Source: JADJNY01 sp046349615
GTDB lineage: Bacteria > Planctomycetota > UBA1135 > GCA-002686595
DNA length: 64,000 nt
Assembly (NCBI GenBank): GCA_046349615.1
Contig: JAXMBZ010000017.1
Coordinates: forward strand, 1-64,000
Direction: 5' to 3'
Shown piece by piece: positions 26,434 to 34,994 of the stretch (position 1 is its first letter; each line of letters starts with the position of its first letter). The notes beneath the pieces were generated by a model that ran no database searches, was not told the DNA's origin, and worked only from the letters and a program-made list of their open reading frames with translations. The position numbers were made by a program, and so were the translations under genes.

Positions 26434-27717
26434 TCACAAGCTCGCGTCGACGACGACGAGCGTCGCCGAGCCCGTCGCGTACCGCTCGCCCGCCGGATCG
26501 ACGAGAATCGCCTGCACGAAGCGCCGCGTGCCCAGCACGCCCGGGCCGAGGTCGGGGAACGCCGTGTTCATCACGCACGTGCCGCTACCGTCGACGATGC
26601 CGACCAGCAGACGGCGCGCGCTCGAACGCACGAGGCGCGTCCCGTGGAGGAGCGGTTCGAACGCGTGCTCGGTCGCGCTCGAGAGCAGCAGGAACACGCG
26701 ATCGCCCGGCGCGCCGTGGAAGACGAGTTGCCCCGGGCCCGCGTCGCGGAACGGCGGCGGCGTTTCGAGGCTGCGCCGCGTTCCGACGAGCAGGTCGAGC
26801 GCCGCGTTCGGCGGGACGAGCGCGCTCCCGGCCGGTGCGCTCCCGCCGCCCCCGCCGCAGCTCGTCGTGCCGTTCGCGCCGCCGTTGCCCGGCAGGATCG
26901 GACAATCGAGCACGTGCACGAGCGCTCCGTTCGACACGGTGAGCCCGTCCCCGCCGCGACCGCCGGGCGTCGATTGCAGGCAGCCGCCGCTGACGCCGGT
27001 CCCGCCGTCGCCACCGGTGACCGAGCCGCCGGAGAGGAGCAACTCACCGCCGACCACGTCGAGCGCGTCGCTGCCGATCCCGCCGCCGGTCATCGTCGAT
27101 CCGCCGAGGATCACGCCGTTCGCTCCGCGCGCGCCGATCGACGTGCAATCGTGCAGAGCGACGCGACTGTTCGTCGCGCGCAGCGCGGGACCCGTCGCGA
27201 GCTGTTCGAGGTAGCCGCTCAGCGCCAGTCCGCCGCGCAACACGCAGCTCTGCAGCTCGACGTCCTGGGCGTTCACCAGTTCGACGCTCGGGAGGACGGA
27301 CGGCGGAATCATGCTCGCGGAGGAGGCCCAGTCGCACGCGGCGACGCGCACGCTGCCCGCGCAGTCGGTGACGAGCAGGCGCTGGTGCTGGTTGGGCCCC
27401 GCGAAGCCCTGCACCGCGACCGTCTTCCCCGCGGGCAGGTTGCGGATCCAGAAGCCCGAGCACGCCGCGGGTCCGGTGGCCGCGTCGGCGATCACGGTGA
27501 GCGCCTTGCCGTCGATCACGGCGCCGCCGACGTAGTCCGTGCCGCGCACGAAGAGGATGTCGCCGTCGACCGCGGCGTCGACCGCGACCTGGAGCTCGTC
27601 GTAGAGACTCGGATCGCCCTGCACGACGATCACGCCGGCGCGAGCGGTGATGGCGACGAGCGCGGCGGCGGTGACGAAGCGCGCGGCCTGCAGCGCGAGC
27701 GAACGGGGAGCGTTCAT
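26434..27717 (-). CDS. secreted beta-helix-like protein
   Basis: This 427-aa protein has a signal peptide (ITARA). A right-handed parallel beta-helix region follows, opening VQGDPSLYDELQVAVDAAVDGDILFV as in many planctomycete surface proteins (a timing or list-like start, then GGAVIDGKALTVIAD). Gly-rich turns (GGSVTGGDGGTGVSGG, GGRGGDGL) follow. The C-terminal 120 residues form a separate beta domain (GQLVFHGAPGDRVFLLLSS). No enzymatic residue set is visible. GAGGA lies about 8 nt before ATG 27717. It is probably displayed or released outside the cell. Confidence 0.75.
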   Translation of the reverse strand: MNAPRSLALQAARFVTAAALVAITARAGVIVVQGDPSLYDELQVAVDAAVDGDILFVRGTDYVGGAVIDGKALTVIADAATGPAACSGFWIRNLPAGKTVAVQGFAGPNQHQRLLVTDCAGSVRVAACDWASSASMIPPSVLPSVELVNAQDVELQSCVLRGGLALSGYLEQLATGPALRATNSRVALHDCTSIGARGANGVILGGSTMTGGGIGSDALDVVGGELLLSGGSVTGGDGGTGVSGGCLQSTPGGRGGDGLTVSNGALVHVLDCPILPGNGGANGTTSCGGGGGSAPAGSALVPPNAALDLLVGTRRSLETPPPFRDAGPGQLVFHGAPGDRVFLLLSSATEHAFEPLLHGTRLVRSSARRLLVGIVDGSGTCVMNTAFPDLGPGVLGTRRFVQAILVDPAGERYATGSATLVVVDASL

Positions 27718-27831
27718 GGGGCGTCCTCGGGGCGGGGAACGTGCGGGGCGCCCTGCACACGCGGAGTGCGCGGCTGGACGCGGCTTTCCCAAGCTAGCGC
27801 CGCGGGCGGAGCCCGTTGCGCAGGAGCGGTG

Positions 27832-27881
27832 AAAACTCGCGCGCGACCCCGGACTGCGTGCGTTCCGGACCGACGCGCGAG
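27832..27881 (-). terminator. intrinsic terminator of the glycosyltransferase gene
   Basis: The outer stem is CTCGCGCG/CGCGCGAG (27836-27843 with 27874-27881). It encloses an inner CCGGA/TCCGG stem (27849-27853 with 27864-27868). On the minus strand the structure is followed by TTTT at 27835-27832. It begins 22 nt after the stop of the 27904-29079 gene. Confidence 0.6.
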
Positions 27882-27903
27882 GCCGGCGCTGGAGCGCGCG
27901 CGT

Positions 27904-29079
27904 TCACGCGCCGACCGCGCGCTCCCACGCCGCGAGCGACGCCTCCGCGCACGCGCGCCACGTGAAGCGCGCGCTCTGCGCGAGCCCGCGGCGCGTGAGA
28001 TCGCGCGCGAGCTCGGGCTCCGCGAGCACGCGCTCCATCGCGTGGAAGAGCGCGTCCTCGTCGCGCGGGTCGACGAGCAGCGCCGCGTCGCCGAGCACTT
28101 CGGGCAAGGAGCCCGACGTGCTCGCGACCACGGGTGCGCCGAGCGCCATCGCTTCGAGCGGCGGCAGGCCGAAGCCTTCGTCGAGGCTCGGGAAGACGAA
28201 GAGCGCGCAGCGCGCGTAGAGCTCCGCGAGCTCGCGCTCGCCGACGTCGCGGCGCCATTCGACGCGTTCCCGCGCGGGCGAACGCGCGAGCAGGGCCTCG
28301 AAGTCCTCCGCGCGGTGCCCCGGCGGACCCGCGACGATCCAACGGTGGGGGAGACCGGCGCGCACGAGGCGCTCGAACGCCGCGAGGATGCGCGCGTGGT
28401 TCTTGCGCGGGTCGACGCGCGCGACGGTGAGGAGGAAGGGCTCGTTCGCGCTGCCGGAAGGCCCGGAACTCGCATCCGCGCGCGCCGCGCGGTTGCGCGG
28501 ATCGCGGACGCGCGCGAGGTCCTCCTGCGACACGTGGCGAAGCACGTGATCGCACCCGAGGTGCGTCACGACGAGCTTCTCGCGCGCGACGCCGAACGAG
28601 CGCGCGACGTCGTCGGCGACGAACGCGCTCGGGACGAAGACGAGCTTCGAGCGCTCGATCAAGTCGCGCACCGAGCGCTCCATGCTCGCCGCCGCGTCCT
28701 TCGACAAGAAGCCGTCGTCGCGCAGGTAGATGCAGTCGAACACGGTCGCGGTCTCGACCGCGGCGCGGACGGGGAGCGAGGAGGGCTGCGTGTGGTGCCA
28801 CACGTCGGCTCCGCCGGCGAGGTCGTCGGCGCCCTTGCCGGTCAGCGCGCAGAGCCGCGGGATCCAGCGCGAGGGGAAGCGCAGGCGCGTCATCGACGCA
28901 CGGCGCGCATCGAGGCCGAGCTCCGCGCGCTCGAACTTCGTCGCGGCGAGCGACCAGCCGAAGAGGCGGAGCTCGTGCTCGCCCTCGAGCGCGCAGAGCG
29001 CCCGCACGAGCTCGCGTGTCACGCGCCCGATGCCCTCGCGGTTGATCAGCGCGGGGCGGTAGTCGAGGCCGATGCGCAC
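27904..29079 (-). CDS. glycosyltransferase family 1 (GT4-like)
   Basis: This 391-aa GT-B enzyme would transfer a sugar from a nucleotide-sugar to a glycan or lipid acceptor. The start RIGLDYRPALINREGIGRVTREL and the C-terminal domain (LTVARVDPRKNHARILAAF, FVFPSLDEGFGLPPLEAMALGAPVVAS, GSLPEVLGDAALLVDP) are typical of the GT4 group; the E-x7-E motif is EGFGLPPLE. The GTG start at 29079 is chosen because homologues begin at this point and TAGGAA lies 7 nt upstream. The next gene upstream on the same strand is a polysaccharide flippase. Confidence 0.9.
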   Translation of the reverse strand: MRIGLDYRPALINREGIGRVTRELVRALCALEGEHELRLFGWSLAATKFERAELGLDARRASMTRLRFPSRWIPRLCALTGKGADDLAGGADVWHHTQPSSLPVRAAVETATVFDCIYLRDDGFLSKDAAASMERSVRDLIERSKLVFVPSAFVADDVARSFGVAREKLVVTHLGCDHVLRHVSQEDLARVRDPRNRAARADASSGPSGSANEPFLLTVARVDPRKNHARILAAFERLVRAGLPHRWIVAGPPGHRAEDFEALLARSPARERVEWRRDVGERELAELYARCALFVFPSLDEGFGLPPLEAMALGAPVVASTSGSLPEVLGDAALLVDPRDEDALFHAMERVLAEPELARDLTRRGLAQSARFTWRACAEASLAAWERAVGA

Positions 29080-29086
29080 GCGGCAG

Positions 29087-29092
29087 TTCCTA
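29087..29092 (-). promoter_or_regulatory. candidate -10 box (TAGGAA) for near-leaderless glycosyltransferase mRNA
   Basis: On the minus strand TAGGAA ends 7 nt before GTG 29079. The last base departs from TANNNT, so support is weaker than for the other sites. Confidence 0.3.
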
Positions 29093-29224
29093 CCGGTTCG
29101 ACGCGCGTGGCGCCACGGGCTTCCCGGCGTCTCCCCGCAGGGCGAGCCGCCCCGAGCTCGACTCGGAATCACCCCGGCACTCCCTCGCGACCAGCTTCGG
29201 CGTGGGAGTGCTCATGCGAGTCTC

Positions 29225-30607
29225 TCACCCGCCGTGCAGCGCGCTCGACGCGAGTGCGGCAGCCGCGAACGCGACCGGCCCGCCGAGCCAACTCCATGCG
29301 CGCGCGCCCGACCACGGCGACGCGCCGACGCGCACGAGCGCGATCGACGCGCCGAGCGCCACCGCCAGCTCCGTCGCGAAGGTCGCGAGGCCCGCGCCCG
29401 TGATGCCCTGCGTCGGCACGAGCCACGCGTTCAGCGCGAGGTTCAACGCGAGCGCGACCGCCGCGATCGCGAGGATGGACTTGCGCTCGCCCGCCGCGAC
29501 GAGCGCCGTCATCAACCCCGCGCCCGCGTACACCGTCGCGGTCGCGAGCAGCAACCAGCGCAGGCTCGGCGCCGCGCTCGCGAAGTCGGGATGGAAGAGC
29601 CCGAGGATCGCGCCGGCCCACGGCCACGCGGCGCCGAGCACGAAGCTCGCCGCGGCGAAGAGCGGCGGCGTCAGCTTCGTCACCGCGTGGTGGAGCTCCT
29701 TCTTCTGGTGCGCGCGCGCGAACCACGGCAGCGCCGCCTGCGTCGCGTAGATCGCGACCATGATGCCGTAGCTCATCACGCGCACGCCCGTGTTGTAGCG
29801 GCCGACCTCCGCCTCGCCGCAGATCGGGCGCACGAACAGGTTGTCGACGTAGAAGTACGCCTGCTGGCACAAGCTCGCGACGCCGAGCGGCAGCGCGGCG
29901 AGGAAGAGCGCGCGCACCTCGATCGAGCGCGGCGCGCGCTGCGGCAGGTGCTTCTTCGACACCGCGTGCAGCACGAAGTTTGCCGTCGCGCTGCCCGCCG
30001 CGATGCCGAGGACGTAGTGCGACGGCTCCAGGTCGCCGTTCGCGCGCAACACGAGCACGATCGACAGCGACAGCGCCGCCGCGAACGCGCGCACCGCCAC
30101 GGGGATGCCCCACGCGATGCGATTGCGGAACACGAGCGTCGAGAGCTCGCACACGTGCGTCACCGGGTACAGGCTCGCGAGCAGGATCCACACGGCGCCG
30201 CGCTCGCCGAGCACGAACGCGCCGCCGCCGACGAGCACGACGCCGAGCGACCCGAGCAGGAAGCGCAGCCGTCGCGCGGCCGCGAGCACCTCGGGCACGC
30301 GCTCCTCGTCGTGCGCCGTCTGCTGCACCGCGACCTGCCCCGTGCCGAAGTCGGCGAGCGTGTCGAGCAGCATGAAGACCGCGAGGTAGAACGTGAACCG
30401 GCCGAAGTCGTCCTGCGCGAGGTGGCGCGACAGCAGGAACCACGTGAGGAGCGTGCACGCGCTGCCCCACACGCGGCCGAGCACGAGCAGCACCGTTCCG
30501 CGCCACACGCGCCGCGGCACCGACCGGCTCGATTCGGCCGGACTCGAAGCGCCGCCCTGGGGCGGGCCTTCCTCGCGCGGGTGCGTGGCGTTCGTGTGGG
30601 GGGGCAT
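29225..30607 (-). CDS. polysaccharide/oligosaccharide flippase (Wzx-like, MOP superfamily)
   Basis: This 460-aa integral membrane protein has about 12 hydrophobic helices and the MOP-family N-terminal pattern (RGTVLLVLGRVWGSACTLLTW, then DDFGRFTFYLAVFMLLDTLADFGTGQ). It would flip lipid-linked glycan units across the inner membrane. The start at 30607 follows a charged Pro/Ser-rich N-terminal tail. The neighbouring glycosyltransferase and divergent DegT-type aminotransferase support a surface-polysaccharide locus, though a polymerase is not present. Confidence 0.88.
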   Translation of the reverse strand: MPPHTNATHPREEGPPQGGASSPAESSRSVPRRVWRGTVLLVLGRVWGSACTLLTWFLLSRHLAQDDFGRFTFYLAVFMLLDTLADFGTGQVAVQQTAHDEERVPEVLAAARRLRFLLGSLGVVLVGGGAFVLGERGAVWILLASLYPVTHVCELSTLVFRNRIAWGIPVAVRAFAAALSLSIVLVLRANGDLEPSHYVLGIAAGSATANFVLHAVSKKHLPQRAPRSIEVRALFLAALPLGVASLCQQAYFYVDNLFVRPICGEAEVGRYNTGVRVMSYGIMVAIYATQAALPWFARAHQKKELHHAVTKLTPPLFAAASFVLGAAWPWAGAILGLFHPDFASAAPSLRWLLLATATVYAGAGLMTALVAAGERKSILAIAAVALALNLALNAWLVPTQGITGAGLATFATELAVALGASIALVRVGASPWSGARAWSWLGGPVAFAAAALASSALHGG

Positions 30608-30882
30608 CGAGCTTCGGTCCAGGCTCGCGCGGCGCGCGCGCAGTGTCCACGGTCCTCGGCGCGGGAAGACCCCTTCCGCGGGCGATCGGTGCTCGCCGCG
30701 GAGGCGCGGACGCCGCGCCGGCCCCTCCGCGCGGCGTCCGACGAACTCGGCGCGAGGAAACTCCCCCGTACGGCACGCTTCGCACGGAGGGAAGCACATC
30801 GCGAGCGCGCGCGTCGGCCGCTAGGATGACCCCGCCTCGCGCGCAGGCGCGCCCATCCCGGGCCGAGAGCGGGGCTCCACGC

Positions 30883-32115
30883 ATGTACGCACGCAAGCGA
30901 CTCGACATCGGTTGGATGGACCTGGCGAGCGGACTCGTGAACGCGGGGCTCCCGCGCGACCGCGCGGCGATCGCGGGGCGCATCGAGCGCTGGTTCTCGC
31001 CCGAGGGGCGCGCGCTCTGCACGCTCTCGATCCGCAGCGGCCTCGAGCTCTACCTCGAACAGCTCGCGCTGCCGAAGGGGAGCGAGGTCCTGATGTCCGC
31101 GCTCACGATCCCCGACATGTGGAAGGTCGTCGAGCACCACGGCCTCGTCCCCGTGCCGGTCGACGTCGACGCCAAGACGCTCGCGCCGAAGATGGACGCG
31201 CTCCTGCGCGCGGCGAGCTCGAAGACGCGCGCGGTGATCGTCGCGCACCTCTTCGGGACGCGGATCGACCTCGATCCGATCGCGCGAGTCTGCAAGGAGC
31301 GCGGCTGGCTGCTGCTCGAGGACTGCGCGCAGGCGTTCACCGGGCCCGACTACAAGGGGCACCCCGCCGCGGACGTCGCGATGTTCAGCTTCGGCCCGAT
31401 CAAGACGTCGGCCGCGCTCGCGGGCGGCGTGCTCGTCGTGCGCGACGCGAGCGTGCTCGCGCCGATGCGCGCGGCGCACGCGGCCTGGCCGGTCCAGGGG
31501 AACGGGCTCTACGCGAAGCGCGTGCTCAAGTACGCGGGCCTCAAGGCGGTCACGACGCCGGTGCTCTACGGCGGCTTCGTCAAGTGGTGCGAGCTCAAGG
31601 GCACGACGCAGGACGCCGTGATCCAGAGCACCGTGCGCGGTTTCGCGGGCGGCGACTTCTGGCAGAAGATCCGCCATCAGCCGTCGACCGCGCTGCTCTC
31701 GGTGATCGAGCGGCGCGTGTGCGGCTTCGACGGCGAGCGCGTCGTGCAGCGGACGCGGATCGCGCGCGAGCTCGTCGAGCGCCTCGGCGACGCGGCGGAG
31801 ATCCCGGGCATCGACGCGCCGTTCCACAGCTTCTGGGTCTTCACGATCCTCGTCGACGATCCGGCGGGCGTCGTGAAGGTGTTGCGGGCTCACGGCTACG
31901 ACGCGACGACGGTCGCGACGATGTCCGCGCTCGCGCCGCCGCCCGGACGCGACGGGCTCGAGCCGCGGGATTCGCGGGCGCTGCTCGCGCGGACGGTCTA
32001 CCTGCCGGTGTACCCGGAGCTCCCCGCGCGGCGCGTCATCGAGCTCGCGGAGCTGCTCCGATCGGCGCCGCGAGCGCACGCAGCGGGCGGAGTCGGGTTC
32101 GCGGGTACGGCCTGA
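30883..32115 (+). CDS. DegT/DnrJ/EryC1-type PLP aminotransferase
   Basis: This 410-aa fold-type I PLP enzyme has EDCAQAF for the cofactor Asp and FSFGPIKTSAALAGGVLV, with internal-aldimine Lys174. These proteins make amino sugars for surface glycans, which fits the divergent glycosyltransferase and flippase genes. The family-typical start (MYARKRLDIGW) sets ATG 30883; an in-frame ATG at 30826 lies inside TAGGAT (30822-30827), a candidate -10. A 9-bp hairpin (GGACTTCAC, loop, GTGgAAGTCC) lies 52 nt past the stop at 32167-32193, without a T-run. Confidence 0.85.
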   Translation: MYARKRLDIGWMDLASGLVNAGLPRDRAAIAGRIERWFSPEGRALCTLSIRSGLELYLEQLALPKGSEVLMSALTIPDMWKVVEHHGLVPVPVDVDAKTLAPKMDALLRAASSKTRAVIVAHLFGTRIDLDPIARVCKERGWLLLEDCAQAFTGPDYKGHPAADVAMFSFGPIKTSAALAGGVLVVRDASVLAPMRAAHAAWPVQGNGLYAKRVLKYAGLKAVTTPVLYGGFVKWCELKGTTQDAVIQSTVRGFAGGDFWQKIRHQPSTALLSVIERRVCGFDGERVVQRTRIARELVERLGDAAEIPGIDAPFHSFWVFTILVDDPAGVVKVLRAHGYDATTVATMSALAPPPGRDGLEPRDSRALLARTVYLPVYPELPARRVIELAELLRSAPRAHAAGGVGFAGTA

Positions 32116-32363
32116 AGTCCGGCCCCGACGGCTGACTCCCCGCGCGACCGCGAGCGCACGGCGAAAGGACTTCACACCTCGAAGTGGAAGTCCGTTCCGT
32201 CGACTGCCGCTCTCCGCGCCGCCGGCGCGGACGCGTGCTCCGAACGCGTGAAACCAGGACTTTCTTTCGCGGGGAAACTCCTCCGCGTCTCCACTTTCCG
32301 AGCGGCGGACACCGATACGCCGGGTGACTTCGTGCGAGCTCGCGCGCCGCGTCGTCGTCCAAC

Positions 32364-32930
32364 ATGGATTGCCGCCTCCGGAGCACCTCGATCCGCGCGC
32401 GTTCTGCGCGAGCGGGCCTTTCGCTCGTCGAGATCATCGTCGTCATCGCGATCATGACGATGGCGATGGCGATGTACGCGCAGACGCTGAGCGCGTCGGC
32501 GCGGCTCGACCCGGTCGCGAACGAGACGATGCTCGCGACCGAGGCGGCGCGCGTGACGCTCGAGCGCATGAAGGCGGCGGACTTCCGTCAGGTCTTCGCG
32601 CTCTACGACGCGGACCCGTCGAACGATCCCGGAGGACCGGGCACCGCGCCGGGTGCGACGTTCGAGGTCGAGGGACTTCAGCCCTCGACGACCGGCGGGG
32701 TCGTCGGGCGGATCGAGTTCCCTGTCAGCAACGGCGGGTTGCGCGAAACGGTCGTCGACGAGGGGCTGGTGATGCCCCGCGACTTGAACGGTGACGGCGT
32801 CGTCGACTCGGCCGATCACTCCGGCGACTACATCCTGCTGCCCGTGCGTCTCCATCTCGAGTGGAAGAGCTCGACTGGACGCGCGGGTCGGCGCACCTTC
32901 GACGTCTACGCGATGTTCTCGCCGCTATGA
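32364..32930 (+). CDS. minor pseudopilin with Ca-loop-like motif
   Basis: This 188-aa protein has a class III prepilin signal: basic leader, cleavage after ARAG, then LSLVEIIVVIAIMTMAM with Glu5 of the mature protein. It would be processed by a prepilin peptidase and join a type II secretion or type IV pilus-like fibre. Residues 140-148 (DLNGDGVVD) form a dockerin/EF-hand-like acidic loop. The stop overlaps the next pseudopilin gene (ATGA). It is first of four coupled genes; no prepilin peptidase, ATPase or secretin is in the window. Confidence 0.85.
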   Translation: MDCRLRSTSIRARSARAGLSLVEIIVVIAIMTMAMAMYAQTLSASARLDPVANETMLATEAARVTLERMKAADFRQVFALYDADPSNDPGGPGTAPGATFEVEGLQPSTTGGVVGRIEFPVSNGGLRETVVDEGLVMPRDLNGDGVVDSADHSGDYILLPVRLHLEWKSSTGRAGRRTFDVYAMFSPL

Positions 32931-33529
32931 AGCGCCCTGGACGTCGGAAGAACGGCGCCGGCGGTTTCACGCTCCTCGAGGTCGTGGTGGCGATGACGTT
33001 GCTGACGCTCGTCCTCGCGAACCTCTACATGATCTTCGGCGACTCGAGCCGCGCGATCACGCGCAAGACGGCGCAGTACGACACCGAAGTCGAAGCGCGT
33101 CGCGTGCTCGATCGCATCGCGATGGCCGTGATCGGCGCGGAACTCGACACCCTCGAGGTGCCCAACTCGGCGCCCAATTCCTCGAGCGAGATCGACTACA
33201 GCGTGAACTTGGGCGTCCAGAGCGGCGCCATCGTCTGGAGCTCCGGCCGACGCATCGCGCATCAGAACGACCACGAGGTCGAGTGGCGCGAGAACCCCGG
33301 CGAGCCCGACGAGCGGCACGCCGTGTGGACGCGCGCGAGCGCGAAATTCCTCGAGGGGGAGATCTCGAACGGCATCGACGACAACGGGAACGGGCTGATC
33401 GACGAGAGGGGGCTCTCGTTCGAGGTGCAGGGAAAGATGGTCGTGATCCGAATCACGATCGAGAAGCCCGGTCCCGAAGGAACGCTCAGCACGAAGACGC
33501 TCGAGACGCGCGTCACGTGCAGGAACTGA
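32927..33529 (+). CDS. minor pseudopilin (GspJ/PulJ-like) with Ca-loop-like motif
   Basis: This 200-aa protein has the prepilin signal GAGG/FTLLEVVVAMTLLTLV and a mature domain with RRVLDRIAMAVIGAELD. The order is reminiscent of GspI-GspJ, but sequence alone does not fix the subtype. Residues 151-159 (DDNGNGLID) give an Asp/Asn loop like that in the preceding protein. The ATGA overlap with the previous stop sets the start. An AGGAGG site for the following gene lies just past the stop. Confidence 0.85.
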   Translation: MKRPGRRKNGAGGFTLLEVVVAMTLLTLVLANLYMIFGDSSRAITRKTAQYDTEVEARRVLDRIAMAVIGAELDTLEVPNSAPNSSSEIDYSVNLGVQSGAIVWSSGRRIAHQNDHEVEWRENPGEPDERHAVWTRASAKFLEGEISNGIDDNGNGLIDERGLSFEVQGKMVVIRITIEKPGPEGTLSTKTLETRVTCRN

Positions 33530-33539
33530 GGAGGCAGGG

Positions 33540-34994
33540 ATGAAGGTGGTGATTCCGAACCGGTTGGTGCGGCGCGCGCGGCGCGGATCCGCGCTCGTGG
33601 CCGCGCTGTTCGTCGTGCTCATGGTCGGCACGCTCTCGATGGCGTACCTGCAGATGTCCGTGAGCAAGAACAAGGAACAACAGACCGCGGCCGACGCGAA
33701 GCGCGCCTTCTACGTCGCGGAGGCGGGGCTCGCGGAGGCGTACTCGGGCCTGGTGATCGGGAAGAGCGGCAACGTCGGGAGCGACGTCGTTCCCGCGCGC
33801 TTCGGGAACGGCGTGTTCTGGGTCGTCGCCGAAAGCGTCGGCACGAACAAGACGGTCCTGACGAGCACCGGGCTCTGCGGCACGGGCCGCACGTGCGTGT
33901 CCCTCGTCGTCGAGAACCGCCGACCGCCGGTTGCGTCGCAGGGCGTGCTCGGCGCCGCGTCGGTGAACGTGCAGGCGGGCGCCGTGATCGACAGCTACGA
34001 CTCGCGCGGCGGCGGCGGAGGAGGGGCCGTGTCGGTGGGCGGGCTCACGCTGTCGGGTGGCGCGACGACGTCGGGCTCGGGGACGAACCAGGCGCGCATC
34101 ACCTCGAACGGGAGCATCACGGTCCAAGGCACGACGACGCGCTCGGCCGGAGCGACCGTGCAGGGAAGCGCGCATCCGGGACCTTCGGGCGTCGTGAACG
34201 CAGGCTCGGGAGCGACGATCACGGGCTCGACGACGCCGTCGACCGCGCTCGTCGCGCTGCCCGAGGTGCGCTATCCCGACGTCGAGTCGAGCGGGAGCGT
34301 GAACCACTCGCAGTCCTCGCCCGCGTTGACCGTGCCCTCGGGGCGGCACGCGTACGACACGCTGGAACTCTCGGGCAGCGGTGCGGCGACGCTCACGGGG
34401 CCGCTGACCTTGGTCGTGGACCGGCTCGTGCTCGGCGCCGGGACCCAGCTCACGATCAACGCGCTGGCGGGTCCCGTGCGCGTGTACGTCCGCGACTGGA
34501 TGAAGTTCGCGCAGGGGTCGACCGTCGTGTGCGCGTCGACCGATCCGACGAAGACCTCGATCGTGTGCGGTGGGTCGGAGACGATCGACCGGGACGGGGA
34601 CGGAGTCCTCGATCCGCCGGTCACGCTCGGATCGACGGGCTCGTTCTACGGCGCGGTCTACGCACCGCACGCGAGCTTCACGCTGGCGAACACGTTGACG
34701 CTGTACGGAGCGATCGCGGCGCAGACGCTCACGGTCGCCGGCGGCGGACACGTGCACTTCGACGTCGCGCTCGTCGACGCTCCGAGCGAGGAAGGAGCGG
34801 ATCCGGCATCGCTCGGATGGCGACTGGTGCAGCTCCCGCCCGCGCGTTTGGTCGAGTCGCGCACGGATCCGCTCCTGTACTTGAAGTTGCGCGGCGTCAC
34901 GCCCGTGCCGTCGAAGCTCGCGCACTACGACGTCGGCGTCACGCCCGTGACGGCGATCACGAAGCCTTGGTTCCGCACGACGATCGTGCCTTGA
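33540..34994 (+). CDS. PilX-like pilus assembly protein with polymer-like C-terminal domain
   Basis: This 484-aa protein begins with the PilX/GspK-type segment RRGSALVAALFVVLMVGTLS and the conserved AFYVAEAGLAEA helix. The Glu5 prepilin processing site is absent, as is usual for PilX-type proteins. The rest is a Gly/Ser/Thr-rich beta domain (GGGGGGAVSVGGLTLSGG; VRVYVRDWMKFAQGSTV), like the DUF7305/polymer-forming region that follows PilX N-termini in planctomycete and delta-group proteins. DRDGDGVLD at residues 350-358 is a third Ca-loop-like motif in this operon. Strong GAGGAGG site before ATG 33540. Confidence 0.8.
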   Translation: MKVVIPNRLVRRARRGSALVAALFVVLMVGTLSMAYLQMSVSKNKEQQTAADAKRAFYVAEAGLAEAYSGLVIGKSGNVGSDVVPARFGNGVFWVVAESVGTNKTVLTSTGLCGTGRTCVSLVVENRRPPVASQGVLGAASVNVQAGAVIDSYDSRGGGGGGAVSVGGLTLSGGATTSGSGTNQARITSNGSITVQGTTTRSAGATVQGSAHPGPSGVVNAGSGATITGSTTPSTALVALPEVRYPDVESSGSVNHSQSSPALTVPSGRHAYDTLELSGSGAATLTGPLTLVVDRLVLGAGTQLTINALAGPVRVYVRDWMKFAQGSTVVCASTDPTKTSIVCGGSETIDRDGDGVLDPPVTLGSTGSFYGAVYAPHASFTLANTLTLYGAIAAQTLTVAGGGHVHFDVALVDAPSEEGADPASLGWRLVQLPPARLVESRTDPLLYLKLRGVTPVPSKLAHYDVGVTPVTAITKPWFRTTIVP

